Positions 11,460-23,318 are shown, numbered from the stretch's first letter. The stretch is 64,000 bases of DNA from Tomocerus qinae (GCA_020055645.1 CM034546.1:84382001-84446000); one strand, 5' to 3'. Notes: generated by a model from the letters alone, not told the origin. Translations and numbers: made by a program.

Positions 11460-12110
11460 TTCAGACTTTCAGATGTTAAAGGTCAAAGTTCATGTATACA
11501 TCAATTTGGGCCACCCTGTATACACATCCATGCATACATGTATACTATATATTGTCGTAAGGGAAATCCTTCTACTGTGGGTGATGCGCTCTTTAGGTAA
11601 AGCCACGGGTCAACTAGGAGAGGTCTTATCCGAAAGTCCTTCTTACAGGTCAGGTCAGTGTCATGTTAAGTCCCGAAATGCCAAGTATGCCACGATGCCA
11701 ATTACTGAACCCAAGCCGAGATCTCTCTGTCCACAACTTATTTATTGGCTCTCGTCTCGCACCTTCTCTCGTCCGCTTCTAACTCAGTTCTCCCGATTCT
11801 TTACACAAGTCTGCAGAGAGTCATCCAATGGCTTCACTTGTCCAGTGCAGCCATTGGCTGGCTCACGGCAGCCCAGCGTTTACATAATTGTCGGCGGTTT
11901 ACATATCTCTATGACTAATCTTACTACACCCCGACAATATATACATCCATGGATATATGTATACTATATATATACATCCATGCATTCATACATACTGCAC
12001 ATGTACAGCCATGCATACATACATACTACATATATACAGCCATGCATACATTCATACTACATGCATTTATATAGATGCAAAAATACCATCCTGACATCAT
12101 AAATACTGAC
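11460..12110. repeat. Region with ATACATCCATGCATACAT repeats
   Basis: Clusters of TATACA/CATGCATACAT words at 11515-11550 and 11935-12075 flank about 380 bp of more complex sequence with no recognised coding content. The long plus-strand frame here is a by-product of the repeat. Confidence 0.55.
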
Positions 12111-12139
12111 ATTACATATGATTTTGTAGGATCGCAGAT

Positions 12140-13015
12140 ATATTATTTCGGCTTCGGTGATTTTCAACTTCGGCTTCGGTGATTTTCCACTTCGGCTTCG
12201 GTGATTTTCCACTTCGGCTTCGGTTAATTTCCACGTCGGCGTCGGCTATTTTCTATTCGGCTTCGGCTAAATTCCACTTCGGCTTCGGCTAAATTCCACT
12301 TTGGCTTCAGCTATTTTCCACTTCGGCGTCGGCTGTGTTCTATTCGGCGTCGGCCGTGACATTTACGCCCCAACTTCTGCAATTTATGCTTAGGCATCGG
12401 CGTATGCCAATTTCCACTTAGGCTTCGGTTATTTTCCACGTCGGTTTCGGCCAATTTCCACGTCGGCGCCGGCTAATTTCTATTCGGCTTCGGCTGACTT
12501 CCACGTCGGCTTCGGCTATTTTCCACTTCGGCGTCGGCTGTGTTCTATTCGGCTTCGGTGGTTAAATTTACACCACAACTTCGGCAATTTATGCTTCGGC
12601 ATCGGCGTATGCCAATTTCCACTTAGGCTTCGGTTATTTTCCACGTCGGTTTCGGCTAATTTCCACGTCGGCGTCGGATAATTTCTATTCGGCTTCGGCT
12701 ATTTTCCACTTCGGCGTCGGCTGTGTTCTATTCGGCGTCGGCAGGTATATTTTTACTTCGGCGCCGACAACTTTTCACTTTTGCTTCGGCGTCGGCTATT
12801 TTCCATTCGGCGTTGGCCAATTTCAACCAACTTATGCTATGCTATTTTCCACTTCGGCTATTTTCCTTCGGCTTCGGCGCAGATGCTTCGGTGTAGGCTA
12901 ACTTCTATTCGGCGTGGGCTAAAATTTTACTTCGGCTTAGGCTATTTTCCACTTCGGCGTGTGTTAATTTCTATTCGGCATAAGCTAATTTCTAGTACCC
13001 TCAAAACCCTTTCTC
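12140..13015 (+). repeat. CGGCTTCGG minisatellite, 22-23-bp unit
   Basis: About 38 diverged copies of GGCTTCGGCTATTTTCCACT and variants (GGCGTCGG, AATTTCCACG). GC-rich CGGCTTCGG words alternate with TTTTCCAC. No coding meaning seen. Confidence 0.92.
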
Positions 13016-13139
13016 GCACGCCTCGCAGGTAGTTACAATGCCTGGATTCCCCTACATCTGACAAGAAATTATTAATCAATACAATACTTGGTGAAGGACC
13101 TGAAGGAGAATAATAAAACATTTATTACATGAATTGCAT

Positions 13140-13330
13140 TGCATCTCTCTTTCTTATATCGTCTGCTTAACATTACAAAGTAACAAGACATTTTATCATG
13201 ACTGCTACAAAGTAACAAACCATTTTATCATGGCTGCTACAAAGTAACAAACCATTTTATCATGGCTGCTACAAAGTAACAAGCCATTTTATCATGGCTG
13301 CGACAAGGTAACAAACCACTGCAGTGCACT
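13140..13330 (+). repeat. 32-bp tandem repeat (CTACAAAGTAACAAACCATT)
   Basis: Four to five copies containing CTACAAAGTAACAAACCATT and TTATCATGGCTG, nearly identical in the centre. Confidence 0.9.
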
Positions 13331-13733
13331 GTATCAAGAGAATTGTTGTAAAATGTAGAGGTTGTAAAATGTAGAGCCAAACCGTAATGCCAATGGTACA
13401 AAAATCAATCCCAATAATTGTCTTCGATTTATGTATTAGTAGGCATCGGTAAATTTTCGCGCCGTTTTACGGTGGAGCTATTCATCAATATGTTATAAAG
13501 AAAATATTCTCCACTTTTGCTCTATTCCCTGTTTATTATTAGAACCTCTTTGCATATTGCATTGTAAGTATATCAAAACTCTCGGTGTTTGTGTCGTGAT
13601 CAGTTGGTTCTATTCAATTTTGAATAGGGCGTTTAGAGTTTAGAGTCACTCCGACAAGGCAAGCTACTCCGTGACTCCTATTTACACTATTTAGGCTGTG
13701 TTTATCTCTACCGCTGCTACAACCAAACAGAAT

Positions 13734-14615
13734 CTCTATATAATAAAATTATTTATTCCTATGTCGCAGGTATCTATGTATCTATCTATGCCATGGACAA
13801 TGCGGCATTTTGTTGCAATGCACATGCGCGTATACAATGCATGTTTCATAAAACAAGGAAGTCCAATATGGGTTAAAATTAGCTTATTTCGAAATTAGAC
13901 AATGATAATATGCATAATCATTTTGAAATTCAGCAATGGTATTGGGTGGGTATATTATTATTAAAACATCAAAACAAAAATATAAATTTACATAAGAGGA
14001 TTATTTTGTGATGGAAATGATTGGCCAAAGGGAACATTTCGTAATGATCGTAATGTGCGTATTAGCATTTCAAATCTCCTAATCCAAATTGGTTCTGTTA
14101 CATCCATAAACTTATTTAGCATTTTTTAGTAGAGTTGGTTTTACTTTTTATTACCCCATGGACCCCCTTGATTCCTTTGTGCCAGCTTGCACACCTTTTT
14201 GTAGAATTAAATAACAATACTGGGAGCCACTATTTATCCTTATATTAATTCGTAAGTTGAACTCATGAGTTTTGTACGTTTTTCCAAAATCCCCGGGGGA
14301 ATCTTATTTTTCTGATTTTAAATGGGAGCTTTTTGGTAACTTATTGAGCTGTTTATTAAAAATGGAGTCTTTCATTGTCCCCTGTATTTGATGCTACGAT
14401 CTACAGTAGTTATTGTTATTGTTGTAGTTTAGTAAAATCCTTTTTATCAGGAAGTTGGAACTGCAGTTAATTTTTCCAACCACTGCACTGTAGAAACTAA
14501 AACTATATTAAAATTATTTTATTTACAAAAATATAATAACCTAAGGGAAATACCGATGATTTTTTCGGAATTATTTTTATTACTGTGATTGCGCCCCTTA
14601 GCTGGGTTCACTAGT
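13734..14615 (+). mobile_element. Helentron-like element, complete copy 2 (about 882 bp)
   Basis: Begins CTCTATATAATAAAATT after a T and ends GCCCCTTAGCTGGGTTCACT then AGT. Homologous along its 3' 640 bp to 48230-48886 and along its last 400 bp to 1-391. No Rep/helicase frame. There is no terminal inverted repeat or target duplication, as expected of the rolling-circle class. Confidence 0.7.
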
Positions 14616-14724
14616 AATAATAGTCTTCTTTACTGTTTAGTTACTTTGACATTCAATGCAGATCTAGTACTATAACAAATAAGTTTTGCTATAATACACA
14701 TGATTCAATTAAGATACTCGTATG

Positions 14725-15252
14725 TAGAGAGTTGCACGGGCTGACTTTTTACGGCCCGTGACCGCCCGTGCCCGTAGCAACTGAGCCCGTGACCGCCCGT
14801 GCCCGTAAATATTTTGCATGTCTAACCCGAGCCCGCCCGTGCCCGTTATGAGTTTGAGAAATCTGCCCGTGGGGGCTCGCGGGTGCCCGCGGGTCGAAAA
14901 TGTACATACATACATACATGCATATATATATTTATATGTATAAGATATGAATATATAGTAAAATATGTACATATATCAAAAATATGGAGTTGTTTTGCAA
15001 AAATATATACCTGTAAATTGAAGAATATATAGGTATATATATAGTTTAATTACCTAGCGGGCTATTACGGGCCCCCGCGGTCATCGTCAATTTAATGTAG
15101 CCCGCCCGAGCCCGCGCGTAACAATCTTTTAGCAGCCCGAGCCCGCCCGTGCCCGTAAACTTTTTTTAAATGTGGCCCGAACCCGCCCAAACCCGTACGG
15201 GCCGGGCCGGGTCGAAACCCGAAAGAGAAACTCCAGCCCGTGCAACTCTCTA
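14725..15252 (-). mobile_element. hAT-type MITE, TAGAGAGTTGCACGGGCTG family, copy A (528 bp)
   Basis: Termini TAGAGAGTTGCACGGGCTG and its complement. Same length as, and apparently the same sequence as, 29667-30194, in the opposite orientation. GC-rich flanks are built of GCCCGTGCCCG words and the centre is AT-rich. The flanks share TCGTAT, an imperfect target duplication. Frames inside are not genes. Confidence 0.92.
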
Positions 15253-15260
15253 TCGTATAG

Positions 15261-16111
15261 TAAGGCTTGTTCAATTTGTATTTCTGCTCAGGTGCTATCC
15301 GGCTATTCCGAACCGGAGCTAGGATTATTGCACTACTTCATCAGTGGTTGTATAATAATAAAAATAATATAGAGTACGATTCACATAGACTACGATCGTA
15401 GTAGTACTACTGCGATTCATATAGAGTACTATCGCTTTCGGTGGCTATACAGAATAGAACAACAATTTAGAGTGAGTTATTTTCTTTTGAAATTATACCG
15501 AAGATAAAATATTATTTTCCTCTCTTTATCCTTCTGTGTATGAGTTGATTATAGATATTATATGCATTATCGCATTACTTAGTAGTATGTTTTAGTAAGC
15601 AGTACATTTTAACATTTAATAGTCATTTGAGAAATACAAAAATAGGCCAGCTGAAAGAATTCTCGGTAATTTATGTCTCTCGTGCAGTGCAGTGTTTGTC
15701 AGCCTTCATTTATCTAGAGACAGAGGAACAGAATAAGTTGGTAATTACTTCATCATAATATCATTTGTATGACAAATAATATGTTGCTAGTTGCTGGTTG
15801 CGTATTGTTTGTATATAGATATAGATAGATACTAATTATACAAACAAAGTAATACTAAACGAAGGAAACAAGACAGACTACCAAACTACAAATCAACAAC
15901 ACCCCACACGACCATCAACCATAATTGTTCCTCTAAGTATATTGCATTGAAGCGTGTAACTTCATTGAATTATTTATAAATGTAGTGCATAGAAGTTATT
16001 AAGTAAATATATTTTGGTGGAACTGCATGGGGAGTCAATCGAAAATCTGAACTGCTTTGAATGCGAAACCAACGGTAAGCCACTAAAGCCACATCATATT
16101 CAGTGATCGAC
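15261..16111. other. Unassigned AT-rich DNA
   Basis: Holds a GATA-type microsatellite near 15820 and no recognised coding, RNA or repeat feature otherwise. Confidence 0.5.
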
Positions 16112-16214
16112 AATTAATGTTTTCAATAATGTACCCCAACGAATACCTCCATTCCATGTATTAAATTTAACACATGAAGGTATGCGTTGGGGTACATTAT
16201 TGAAAACATTAATT
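16112..16214. mobile_element. Near-perfect palindrome, 103 bp
   Basis: AATTAATGTTTTCAATAATG and GTACCCCAACG are mirrored on the right as CGTTGGGGTAC and CATTATTGAAAACATTAATT. The loop is about 25 bp. Probably a small foldback MITE. Confidence 0.82.
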
Positions 16215-16315
16215 TACAACATTCATATTATTATATAATTATCAAGGTATTTTAAATACCATTTTGAGATAACCGTTTTTGAGTGTGGTCTGACTTTGAA
16301 AATCCACATGGATTC

Positions 16316-16560
16316 TTAATCAAGACTTCCTGTATTCTATTCTTATTATTTCATAATAAGAGAATCAATCAAGAGTCTGAGTAAAATTTTTTGAAAATCA
16401 TTTTGGATACGAGGTATTTTAATTCAAAATCCCTCCCCTTCTCCTTGGAATAAATTGACACAAAACTGTATACCTTACAGTGGTACATAGTGATAATCAC
16501 TATAGAAGAATACTTTAGTTGGCCAATTTATTCTGAAAAGAAGACGTTTCCCACTATTCC
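16316..16560 (+). repeat. Dispersed repeat, intact copy
   Basis: Uninterrupted version of the repeat split at 2343/4941. It provides the empty site for the 2.6-kb insertion. Confidence 0.85.
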
Positions 16561-16826
16561 AGGATAACACAGACAGGTATTGGAGTCATTTCAATACCTA
16601 CCCGTATACTTGCTTTTTCGTGGTTTCTCTTGATTTTTATAGTCGTTTCTTTCGAATACGTTTATTATCTAAAATTCTACTATACTATAACTACCATATA
16701 TTATTAGTATTGCTATTGTACTACCAATTTTCACATTGCACTATGCAATGCTAAAAACGATTCAAAAGCAATGTTAACCGGGATACTGGGGTATAAATGT
16801 CAGGAAAAATAAATAAATAAATAAAC

Positions 16827-16954
16827 GGCTGGATTTAGGCAGCGGGATATCGTTGCCGTAGGTTAAGTGGCTAAACTAGGGACAACGGGGGAGGGGGTAA
16901 CGGAGGCTACAGGGGCAATTGAGGCAACGAGATCCCGCTGCCTGAATCTAGCCT
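16827..16954. mobile_element. Palindromic MITE (GGCAGCGGGAT ends)
   Basis: GGCTGGATTTAGGCAGCGGG at the left pairs with CCCGCTGCCTGAATCTAGCC at the right. A half-copy is at about 7445-7490. Confidence 0.8.
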
Positions 16955-17683
16955 TATTAAATTACGCCCTATTTTAATTATCCATAAACTACTTTGCCTT
17001 GTTTTCTGGTTTTCCTTCATCTTTGCGACTCCCTATGAGTTTGTAAGTAAGGTTTTACCTTTAATATTTAAAAAAAATAGATCAAGTCCTATCAATCAAG
17101 CGGAAAATTGGAATGTATGGAAATCAATCGACCGTGTCCACAACAGATGACTAATACTAATAAGTTATAATAAATACGTATGGGCGGGACATCGAACAAG
17201 GAAAGCAGAAAGGAAACCATAAAATCGTTGTGGACAATTGGAAGAAGCGCTGGTCGTAATTCTAGTAAATACTTATTACAAGTTGAGATTTCGAAACAAT
17301 GGGGAACATTCACACAGTGGGACCAAATGAAGCACTCATAGTATCAGGTTAGTTTGTTAATTGTTCACTATTTTTCTCTTGCGAATGGGGTATTGAAATT
17401 ACTACACAAAATGTTACAAATGGTTAATCGGATATTATGTTGAATGGGAAGTTTAGTATAAATTGTATGTAACTGCCTGACTGTAGTTTACTAAGTCCTG
17501 TGTTTGACAGGAATATTAATACAGTCTACAGTAAAGATATTACACTGAAGTGTGTATAATTGTTCCGCTTCCACCTTTCCTTTATTCATTAGATGGTGCA
17601 GTTGTACCTCCCACGTTGATGTCCTCGGCTGCAAGTTCTTGTTAAGATAAGCATATTATAATGTACCACATGATCCATTTTCT
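16955..17683. other. Unassigned DNA
   Basis: Chance frames only (for example 17092-17313 on the minus strand). No family was recognised. Confidence 0.5.
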
Positions 17684-18039
17684 ATGTAAACTGGTCCTAG
17701 TAAACTGGTATTTTAGGTGTAAAGTAAACTGGTCTTGGTCAATTACCAACTGGTCCTCCCGTGTTAGTAAACTGGTCTTGGTCAATTACCAACTGGTCCT
17801 ATGCCAAAAGTAAACTGGTCTTAGTCAATTACCAACTGATCCTCCCGCATTAGTAAACTGGTCTTGCTAAATACCAACCGGTCCTATGCCAAAAGTAAAC
17901 TGGTCTTGGTCAAACACTATGATTGTTCTTCCCATGAAAATAAGCGCCTTATATCTTTAAGTTTGATGAGTTGAGGTATATGGTGTGTAGAACTAATTTA
18001 TTCAATCTCAACCTTATCGTACAACTCCATACCTAAGTT

Positions 18040-18407
18040 ATGAGCTCTGACATCAAGTTTAGTCTTCTGCAGAAATTTGAGTGGATTACTATGGCTGTGA
18101 CATTTGTAAAATCGCAAAGAGGAAAAGATAAGTTAGTGCAGCAAGGCTACGCTTATACATTTTCAGCCACAACTAAAGATGGAAGGACCACATGGAGATG
18201 TGAAAATAGGAAAAATTGCAATGGAAGGCTAATCTACAGCGAAGGATCAGGAGCTGAATTCATAACCAAACATTCACACAATTCTGAATCACCAAGGTAA
18301 GTATTACTAAGTAAACTAACAATTTTGTTAGTTTGTTTTATAAGTTGACAAAATATTTCAAATAATTATAACTCAATTCAATTACACTCTATTTCAGGCG
18401 TGAATAA
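18040..18407 (+). CDS. Stand-alone FLYWCH zinc-finger protein, two exons, element-borne
   Basis: ATG at 18040. Exon 1 (18040-18296) has a canonical donor AAG|GTAAGT. Exon 2 (18398-18407) follows acceptor ATTTCAG|GCG and adds R-E-stop, giving about 88 aa. AATAAA lies at 18403 and 18416. The FLYWCH domain covers about residues 19-84: FVKSQRGKDKLVQQGYAY (the FxxSxRGKxxLxxxGYxY block), TWRCENRKNCNGRLI (W and two Cys) and the terminal HSHN (His-x-His). FLYWCH binds zinc and usually DNA. In MULE elements it sits N-terminal to the transposase; here only the finger is left, apparently with its own intron and poly(A) site. It could be expressed as a small DNA-binding protein or be a relic. No lesion was seen in the domain. 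Confidence 0.75.
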
Positions 18408-18504
18408 AAATTCCTAATAAATATGCGGTGTGTATGTCAATATGTTGTAGTTCACTTATTTCACGTTCACTTATTTCAGAAAGACCAGTTTACTAATTCG
18501 GCAG

Positions 18505-19205
18505 CAGGGCCGCCCGGAGGCATGGGCGAGCAGGGCAACCGCCCGGGGCGGCAAAATTTAGGGGGCGGCAAAATACCAAAATTAGCATAATATATAATTT
18601 GGCAAATTTAGCACAAATAGAACAGTTAAAATTTTCTCTGTCGAATTATATTTTTATTTTGGAGAATCGTTTAAAATTTAATAAAAATATCAATTGCAAA
18701 AAATAGTTTTCAAAACAAATGATTCGCTGGTCACTCATACCGATATTACTTACTATAAAAAGTGTTTGAGTCATTGCAGATCAGGGGCGCATTCCTGAAC
18801 TCGAAGTAAATAAAAGCCATATACTAGAAACGTTATACGATTTTAGCTCAATTTTGACTCATTTGTCAAAATAATCTAGTTACTTTCTATGTGTATATTT
18901 GTGTATGTATTTGTGGTATTATATATTGTGTATTTTTGCGCGGTTTTGTGATTTTTAGGCTACTATTGACTCATTTTAGACAAATTAAGCCAAAATTTTT
19001 CGCATTCTCATAGCCATATGATATCATTGCCCCCTCCGAAATCGACTTCTAAATACGGTACTGCTTTCTTCGACGAGTCGGGGATGGGTGCCCTCAACGC
19101 GTAAGTGATGTTTCGTAGCGAGAATATAATTATATAGTCAAAATGTTCATGAGGGGCGGCATTTATATTTTGCCCAGGGTGACAATGGAGCTCGGGGCGG
19201 GCCTG
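18505..19205. mobile_element. hAT-type element, CAGGGCCGCCCGG ends, 701 bp, nested
   Basis: Ends CAGGGCCGCCCGG and CTCGGGGCGGGCCTG. It is flanked by a perfect 8-bp duplication TTCGGCAG (18497-18504, 19206-19213). Removing it restores a continuous 43-bp repeat unit. Internal GGGGGCGGCAAAAT and ATTTTGCCCAGGG strengthen the inverted termini. No transposase. Confidence 0.92.
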
Positions 19206-19435
19206 TTCGGCAGGACCAGTTGGTAATTGACTAAGACCAGTTTACTTTTGGCATAGGACCAGTTGGTAATTGACCAAGACCAGTTTACTAATGCGGAAGG
19301 ACCAGTTGGTAATTGACGAAGACCAGTTTACTTTTGGCATAGGACCAGTTGGTATTTAGCAAGACCAGTTTACGTTTGACCCTAAGGACCAGTTTACTTG
19401 GACGAGTTTACGTGACACCTAATAAACCATGTACA

Positions 19436-19740
19436 AATGGATGTAAAAAAGTGGTGTGAAATCGAATAGAAAGTTTGAACTGATTATCTACCGTTACATG
19501 TTTTACTGATTTTTTAAAATGACCTTTGACCTTTTGAACCTTGACATAACCTAACGAATAACCTTTCGAACGAGCTAACTCATGACGTTCTACAATGTCG
19601 ATAACTAAACCAATTTTTAATTTTTGGACAACTCCGAACTCCCACAGGCAAGAATGTTATCCATTTTCAAACTTGTCCTCAATTTTTAACCCTAGATTAC
19701 GTTCAGAAAATTTGAACTAATTATCTCAAACCGTATTATC
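19436..19740. mobile_element. Fragment of the 3552-4312 TIR family
   Basis: Carries AAGTGGTGTGAAATCG, ACCTTTCGAACGAGCT and AACCGTATTATC words in inverted orientation relative to 3.6-4.2 kb, and resembles 32264-32553. The right end is broken. Confidence 0.55.
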
Positions 19741-19984
19741 TGATAATACGTCCTCGCCGTAAACAGTTTAGAAAACCTTGATTTGATAAGAAAAATGACA
19801 CCTCAAAGTTGAAATCAGTTTTAGCTTTGATGTCTGCTGTTAGCTAAATCAATTGAATAATGCAAGGGCAATAAATAATAGTTAACATAATGACTTGAAT
19901 TATATAGTTAGTAAGTACATTTTTTACCTTGAAAATAGGTGACGTTATACAATAAGATTGAATTCGTGTAAAATTTTCATTACT

Positions 19985-20285
19985 TTTATGCATGGGCCTC
20001 CAAATTTTCATTATTTTTATGCATAGGTCTCCAAATTTTCATTATTTTTATTCATGAACCTTCAAATTTTCATTACTTTTATGCATGGGTCTCCAAATTT
20101 TCATTACTTTTATTCATGGGCCTCCAAATTTTCATTACTTTTATTCATGGCCCTCCAAATTTTTATTACTTTTATTCATGGGCCTCCAAATTTTATTATT
20201 TTTATTCATGGGCCTCCAAATTTTCATTACTTTTATTCATGTGCCTCCAAATATCAATCACTTTTATTGGGCCTCCAAATTTTAG
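19985..20285 (+). repeat. 31-bp tandem repeat (GGGCCTCCAAATTTTCATTA)
   Basis: Nine to ten copies of a 31-bp unit containing GGGCCTCCAAATTTTCATTA and CTTTTATTCAT. The unit is open in all three plus frames (PPNFHYFYS-like peptides), which is a by-product of the period. Confidence 0.92.
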
Positions 20286-20360
20286 GGAAGCTTTTTTAAT
20301 TTATTTTGGATATCGTTTAATAATTTTTAATGATTCCAGAAACAATTATTATTCTTTCTA

Positions 20361-20622
20361 ATGCCTAGTTTATAGTTCAGGTTTCACGAAGTTATCGTGA
20401 AGTTACCGTGAAAATTTTCACTTTCAAAATTTACAATTTGGATTTTACGAAGTTATTTTGACGTTAAAATGAAGTTCTTCACTTTCCGAGTTATTGAAAC
20501 ATTTCAATGATCCAAGAGAGACGATTTTCACCTTCATTTAACGCTTTGATTGCAACAATAAATGCATCTCGGCACTATACTCCCATGATAACTTCGTGAA
20601 GCCTGAACTATAAACTAGGCAT
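20361..20622. mobile_element. TIR MITE, about 262 bp (ATGCCTAGTTTATAGTTCAG)
   Basis: ATGCCTAGTTTATAGTTCAG at the left is complementary to CTGAACTATAAACTAGGCAT at the right. The next 15 bp (GGTTTCACGAAGTTA) pair too. Confidence 0.85.
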
Positions 20623-20875
20623 AACTGTCGGCTTTCTTTACATAGAATTTCTGTGGTCCGCCAACAATGATTCATTTGCAGGCCTTTTAGCAACTGGTCT
20701 ATTATAGCAAAGGTTTGATTGGCTTTTACAACGTTGAATGCTTGTATAGGTTTAATTAATTAATTCATGTGTTTGTTATGAGTGGTGCTAGTATATAAAA
20801 TAGCAATTATTACGTATTACATCTAAGATGATTATGTTTATTGGGTATTATTCGTCCATTTAGTTAGGATCATTC
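20623..20875. other. Unassigned AT-rich DNA
   Basis: No feature was recognised between two inverted-repeat elements. Confidence 0.4.
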
Positions 20876-20884
20876 GAGAATTTG

Positions 20885-21971
20885 ACCTGGGTAACTTTTG
20901 ACCATCTGCACCTGCTCAAAAGTTAAAAGGAACTTTTGAGCAACCATGCAGCATTTGGTATAGGTGGGCAAGCCATGAATGCCAGGCCATGCCAGAAGCT
21001 TTACAAATAACCTATTTCCTATTGCATAAATAAAATACTCACTAAATAAATAAAATATCCACTAAATAAATAAAATACCCATTAAATAAATAAAATACTC
21101 ACTAAATAAATAAAATATCCACTAAATAAATAAAATATCCACTAAATAAATAAAATATCCACTAAATAAATAAAATATCCACTAAATAAATAAAATATCC
21201 ACTAAATAAATAAAATATCCACTAAATAAATAAAATATCCACTAAATAAATAAAATATCCACTAAATAAATAAAATATCCACTAAATAAATAAAATATCC
21301 ACTAAATAAATAAAATATCCACTAAATAAATAAAATATCCACTAAATAAATAAAATATCCACTAAATAAATAAAATATCCACTAAATAAATAAAATATCC
21401 ACTAAATAAATAAAATATCCACTAAATAAATAAAATATCCACTAAATAAATAAAATATCCACTAAATAAATAAAATATCCACTAAATAAATAAAATATCC
21501 ACTAAATAAATAAAATATCCACTAAATAAATAAAATATCTACTAAATAAATAAAATATCCACTAAATAAATAAAATTCTTTGTTTATTATTTAATGAGTA
21601 TTTTATTTATTTAATGGGTATTTTATTTGTTTAGTGGATATTTTATTTATTTAGTGGGTATTTTATTTATTTGGTGGGTATTTTATTTATTTAATGGGTA
21701 TTTTATTTGTTTAGTGGATATTTTATTTATTTAGTGGGTATTTTATTTATTTGGTGGGTATTTTATTTATTTAATGGGTATTTTATTTATTTAGTGGATA
21801 TTTTATTTATTTAGTGAGTATTTTATTTATGCAATAGGAAATAGGTTATTTGTAAAGCTTCTGGCATGGCCTGGCATTCATGGCTTGCCCACCTATGCCA
21901 AATGCTGCATGGGTGCTCAAAAGTTCCTTTTGACTTTTGAGTAGGTGCAGATGCTCAAAGGTTCCACAGGT
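20885..21971. mobile_element. Foldback element with 20-bp tandem arrays in both arms, 9-bp target duplication
   Basis: A 1087-bp element whose two halves are mirror images. Outer arms of about 125-140 bp carry words such as AAGCCATGAATGCCAGGCCA (left), inverted on the right. Inside, about 28 direct copies of ACTAAATAAATAAAATATCC (21026-21582) face about 12 inverted copies (21590-21830). A 9-bp duplication GAGAATTTG (20876-20884, 21972-21980) and long arms suit a Mutator-like foldback element. No coding capacity. Confidence 0.9.
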
Positions 21972-22133
21972 GAGAATTTGACATATATAAAGTGATTACT
22001 GTCTTTTGGGGAGACAATGAGACAATTGACAATTGTTAAGCAGAATATAATGAATAATACGATGGTATAGCGCGTAGAAGTAGTGAGTACAAATACAAAA
22101 TATGTGTATTAGAAAACTGTCCTCATGATAGAC

Positions 22134-22259
22134 CAAGGCCGCAGCGAGGGGGGGCACCAGGGCACGTGCCCCCCCCCCCCGAAATCGAGAAAAAGGAAAG
22201 TTTTGTCTAAAATCGCTAAAAAATCGCTAAAATTTAATTTTTTCCTGGTTGCGGCCCTG
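22134..22259. mobile_element. hAT-type MITE, CAGGGCCG family, copy 2
   Basis: Ends CAAGGCCGCAGCGAGG and GGTTGCGGCCCTG. The flanks TGATAGAC / AGATAGAC match at 7 of 8 positions. Contains a poly-C/G run. Confidence 0.88.
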
Positions 22260-22267
22260 AGATAGAC

Positions 22268-23318
22268 AATGACTAAATCACAAGAAACGTGGCATCAAAA
22301 TATGTTACTGCTGTTAGTTGAGGGGACAGGGACAGGCGTTTTCCCTCACCTAAACAATTCTTGGGCAAGGGGGGATTGAGGTATCAATGGTAAAAGTACA
22401 TTTGCTTCTTCTCTATGTCTACTAATCACTCAAGTACTGCGGCAGAAGTGATTAAATGAAGACACAGAAGCAGCAGACGCACACTCTGCAGCTCTCGTGT
22501 AACGTTTTGGACGAGGTAGAAAGAGCTTAACTTTTAAAGTATCTAACCTACATATGTTAAATATGCCAATTTCAAATGGCTATAACGGGATCATCACTGG
22601 GAGTCGCTCCTTGTAACTTACATATATTTATTGTTAATTAGAGCAAGACAATTCTACAGATGTATATATCATAGCTCCAGCTTGAACCAGGCACCGTCAA
22701 AAACCGATTGAAAATATCTAAGTAGGGGATTGCATGGTTTAGCTAAAGTCCCGCCAGATAGCCTAAGATCAGATTTAACTGTCCTCACAGCCCCTATTCG
22801 ATACTACTATGTGAGACGCTGTCTGTCTAGAGTTAATCTGTTGACTCAGAGTTCTGTACTGGTCAACTTTTTGTGTTTCACACACCAGGAACGGGAACAA
22901 GGAATAATTAAATACTGACTTCACCCTCAGTTAGCGGCAAATAAATTACTGTTACTGTTACTTGAATCGGTTCACGAATCATTCTTGTAGACTTTTATAT
23001 ATCTCTCTTCATTAAGAATACTCACATGTGAGGTGAATATGCGTAAGTGCTAAATAAAAAGGGAACCCGTTCTGTCTGAAAGAAGTAATGATGAAGACAC
23101 ACAAACACACTGTCACTGATACACACCAGGATAAGGCACTACACAATTGGCTCTTAATGAATTTCGTAGACATGCAGGGATGATTGTACGTAGATTAAAT
23201 AGGGCAGGCAGGTCTACAAATTCTTTCAATTACTTTGTCACTAGGGACATTCATTTCAGTCATCAATAAAGAGTAATGAATTCATTATCACGGAGAGTAT
23301 ATAATTGAATTAAAGAGT
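22268..23318. other. Intergenic, 3' of the GMC gene
   Basis: No protein family, RNA or repeat was recognised. The first part downstream of 23319 (minus strand) should hold the GMC 3' UTR, but no poly(A) signal was clear. Confidence 0.45.

Larger units (their letters stand above)
17684..19420. mobile_element. MULE-like element with inverted tandem arrays around a FLYWCH gene
   Basis: The left arm (17684-17915) tandemly repeats AGTAAACTGGTCTTGGTCAA and ATTACCAACTGGTCCT in roughly 43-bp units with alternating spacers. The right arm (18480-18504 plus 19206-19420) carries the same units inverted. A small FLYWCH gene sits between them. FLYWCH domains travel with Mutator-like (Phantom/MULE) elements, so this is read as a non-autonomous MULE relative. 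No transposase core remains and no clear target duplication was found. A hAT MITE (18505-19205) is nested in the right arm. Confidence 0.68.

Noticed and set aside
11473..12102. A 209-codon plus-strand frame
   Set aside because: Ends in microsatellite-encoded peptide (YIHTTYIQPCIHSYY). No family resemblance; the sequence is a mosaic of repeat words.
14709..14972. Frame identical to one at 29947-30195
   Set aside because: The identity reflects two copies of a non-coding hAT MITE. The peptide comes from GCCCGTGCCCG words and an AT microsatellite.
21026..21830. Regularly spaced repeats as a CRISPR-like array
   Set aside because: Units abut without spacers and face an inverted copy set in a foldback transposon. 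The genome is eukaryotic with spliced genes.
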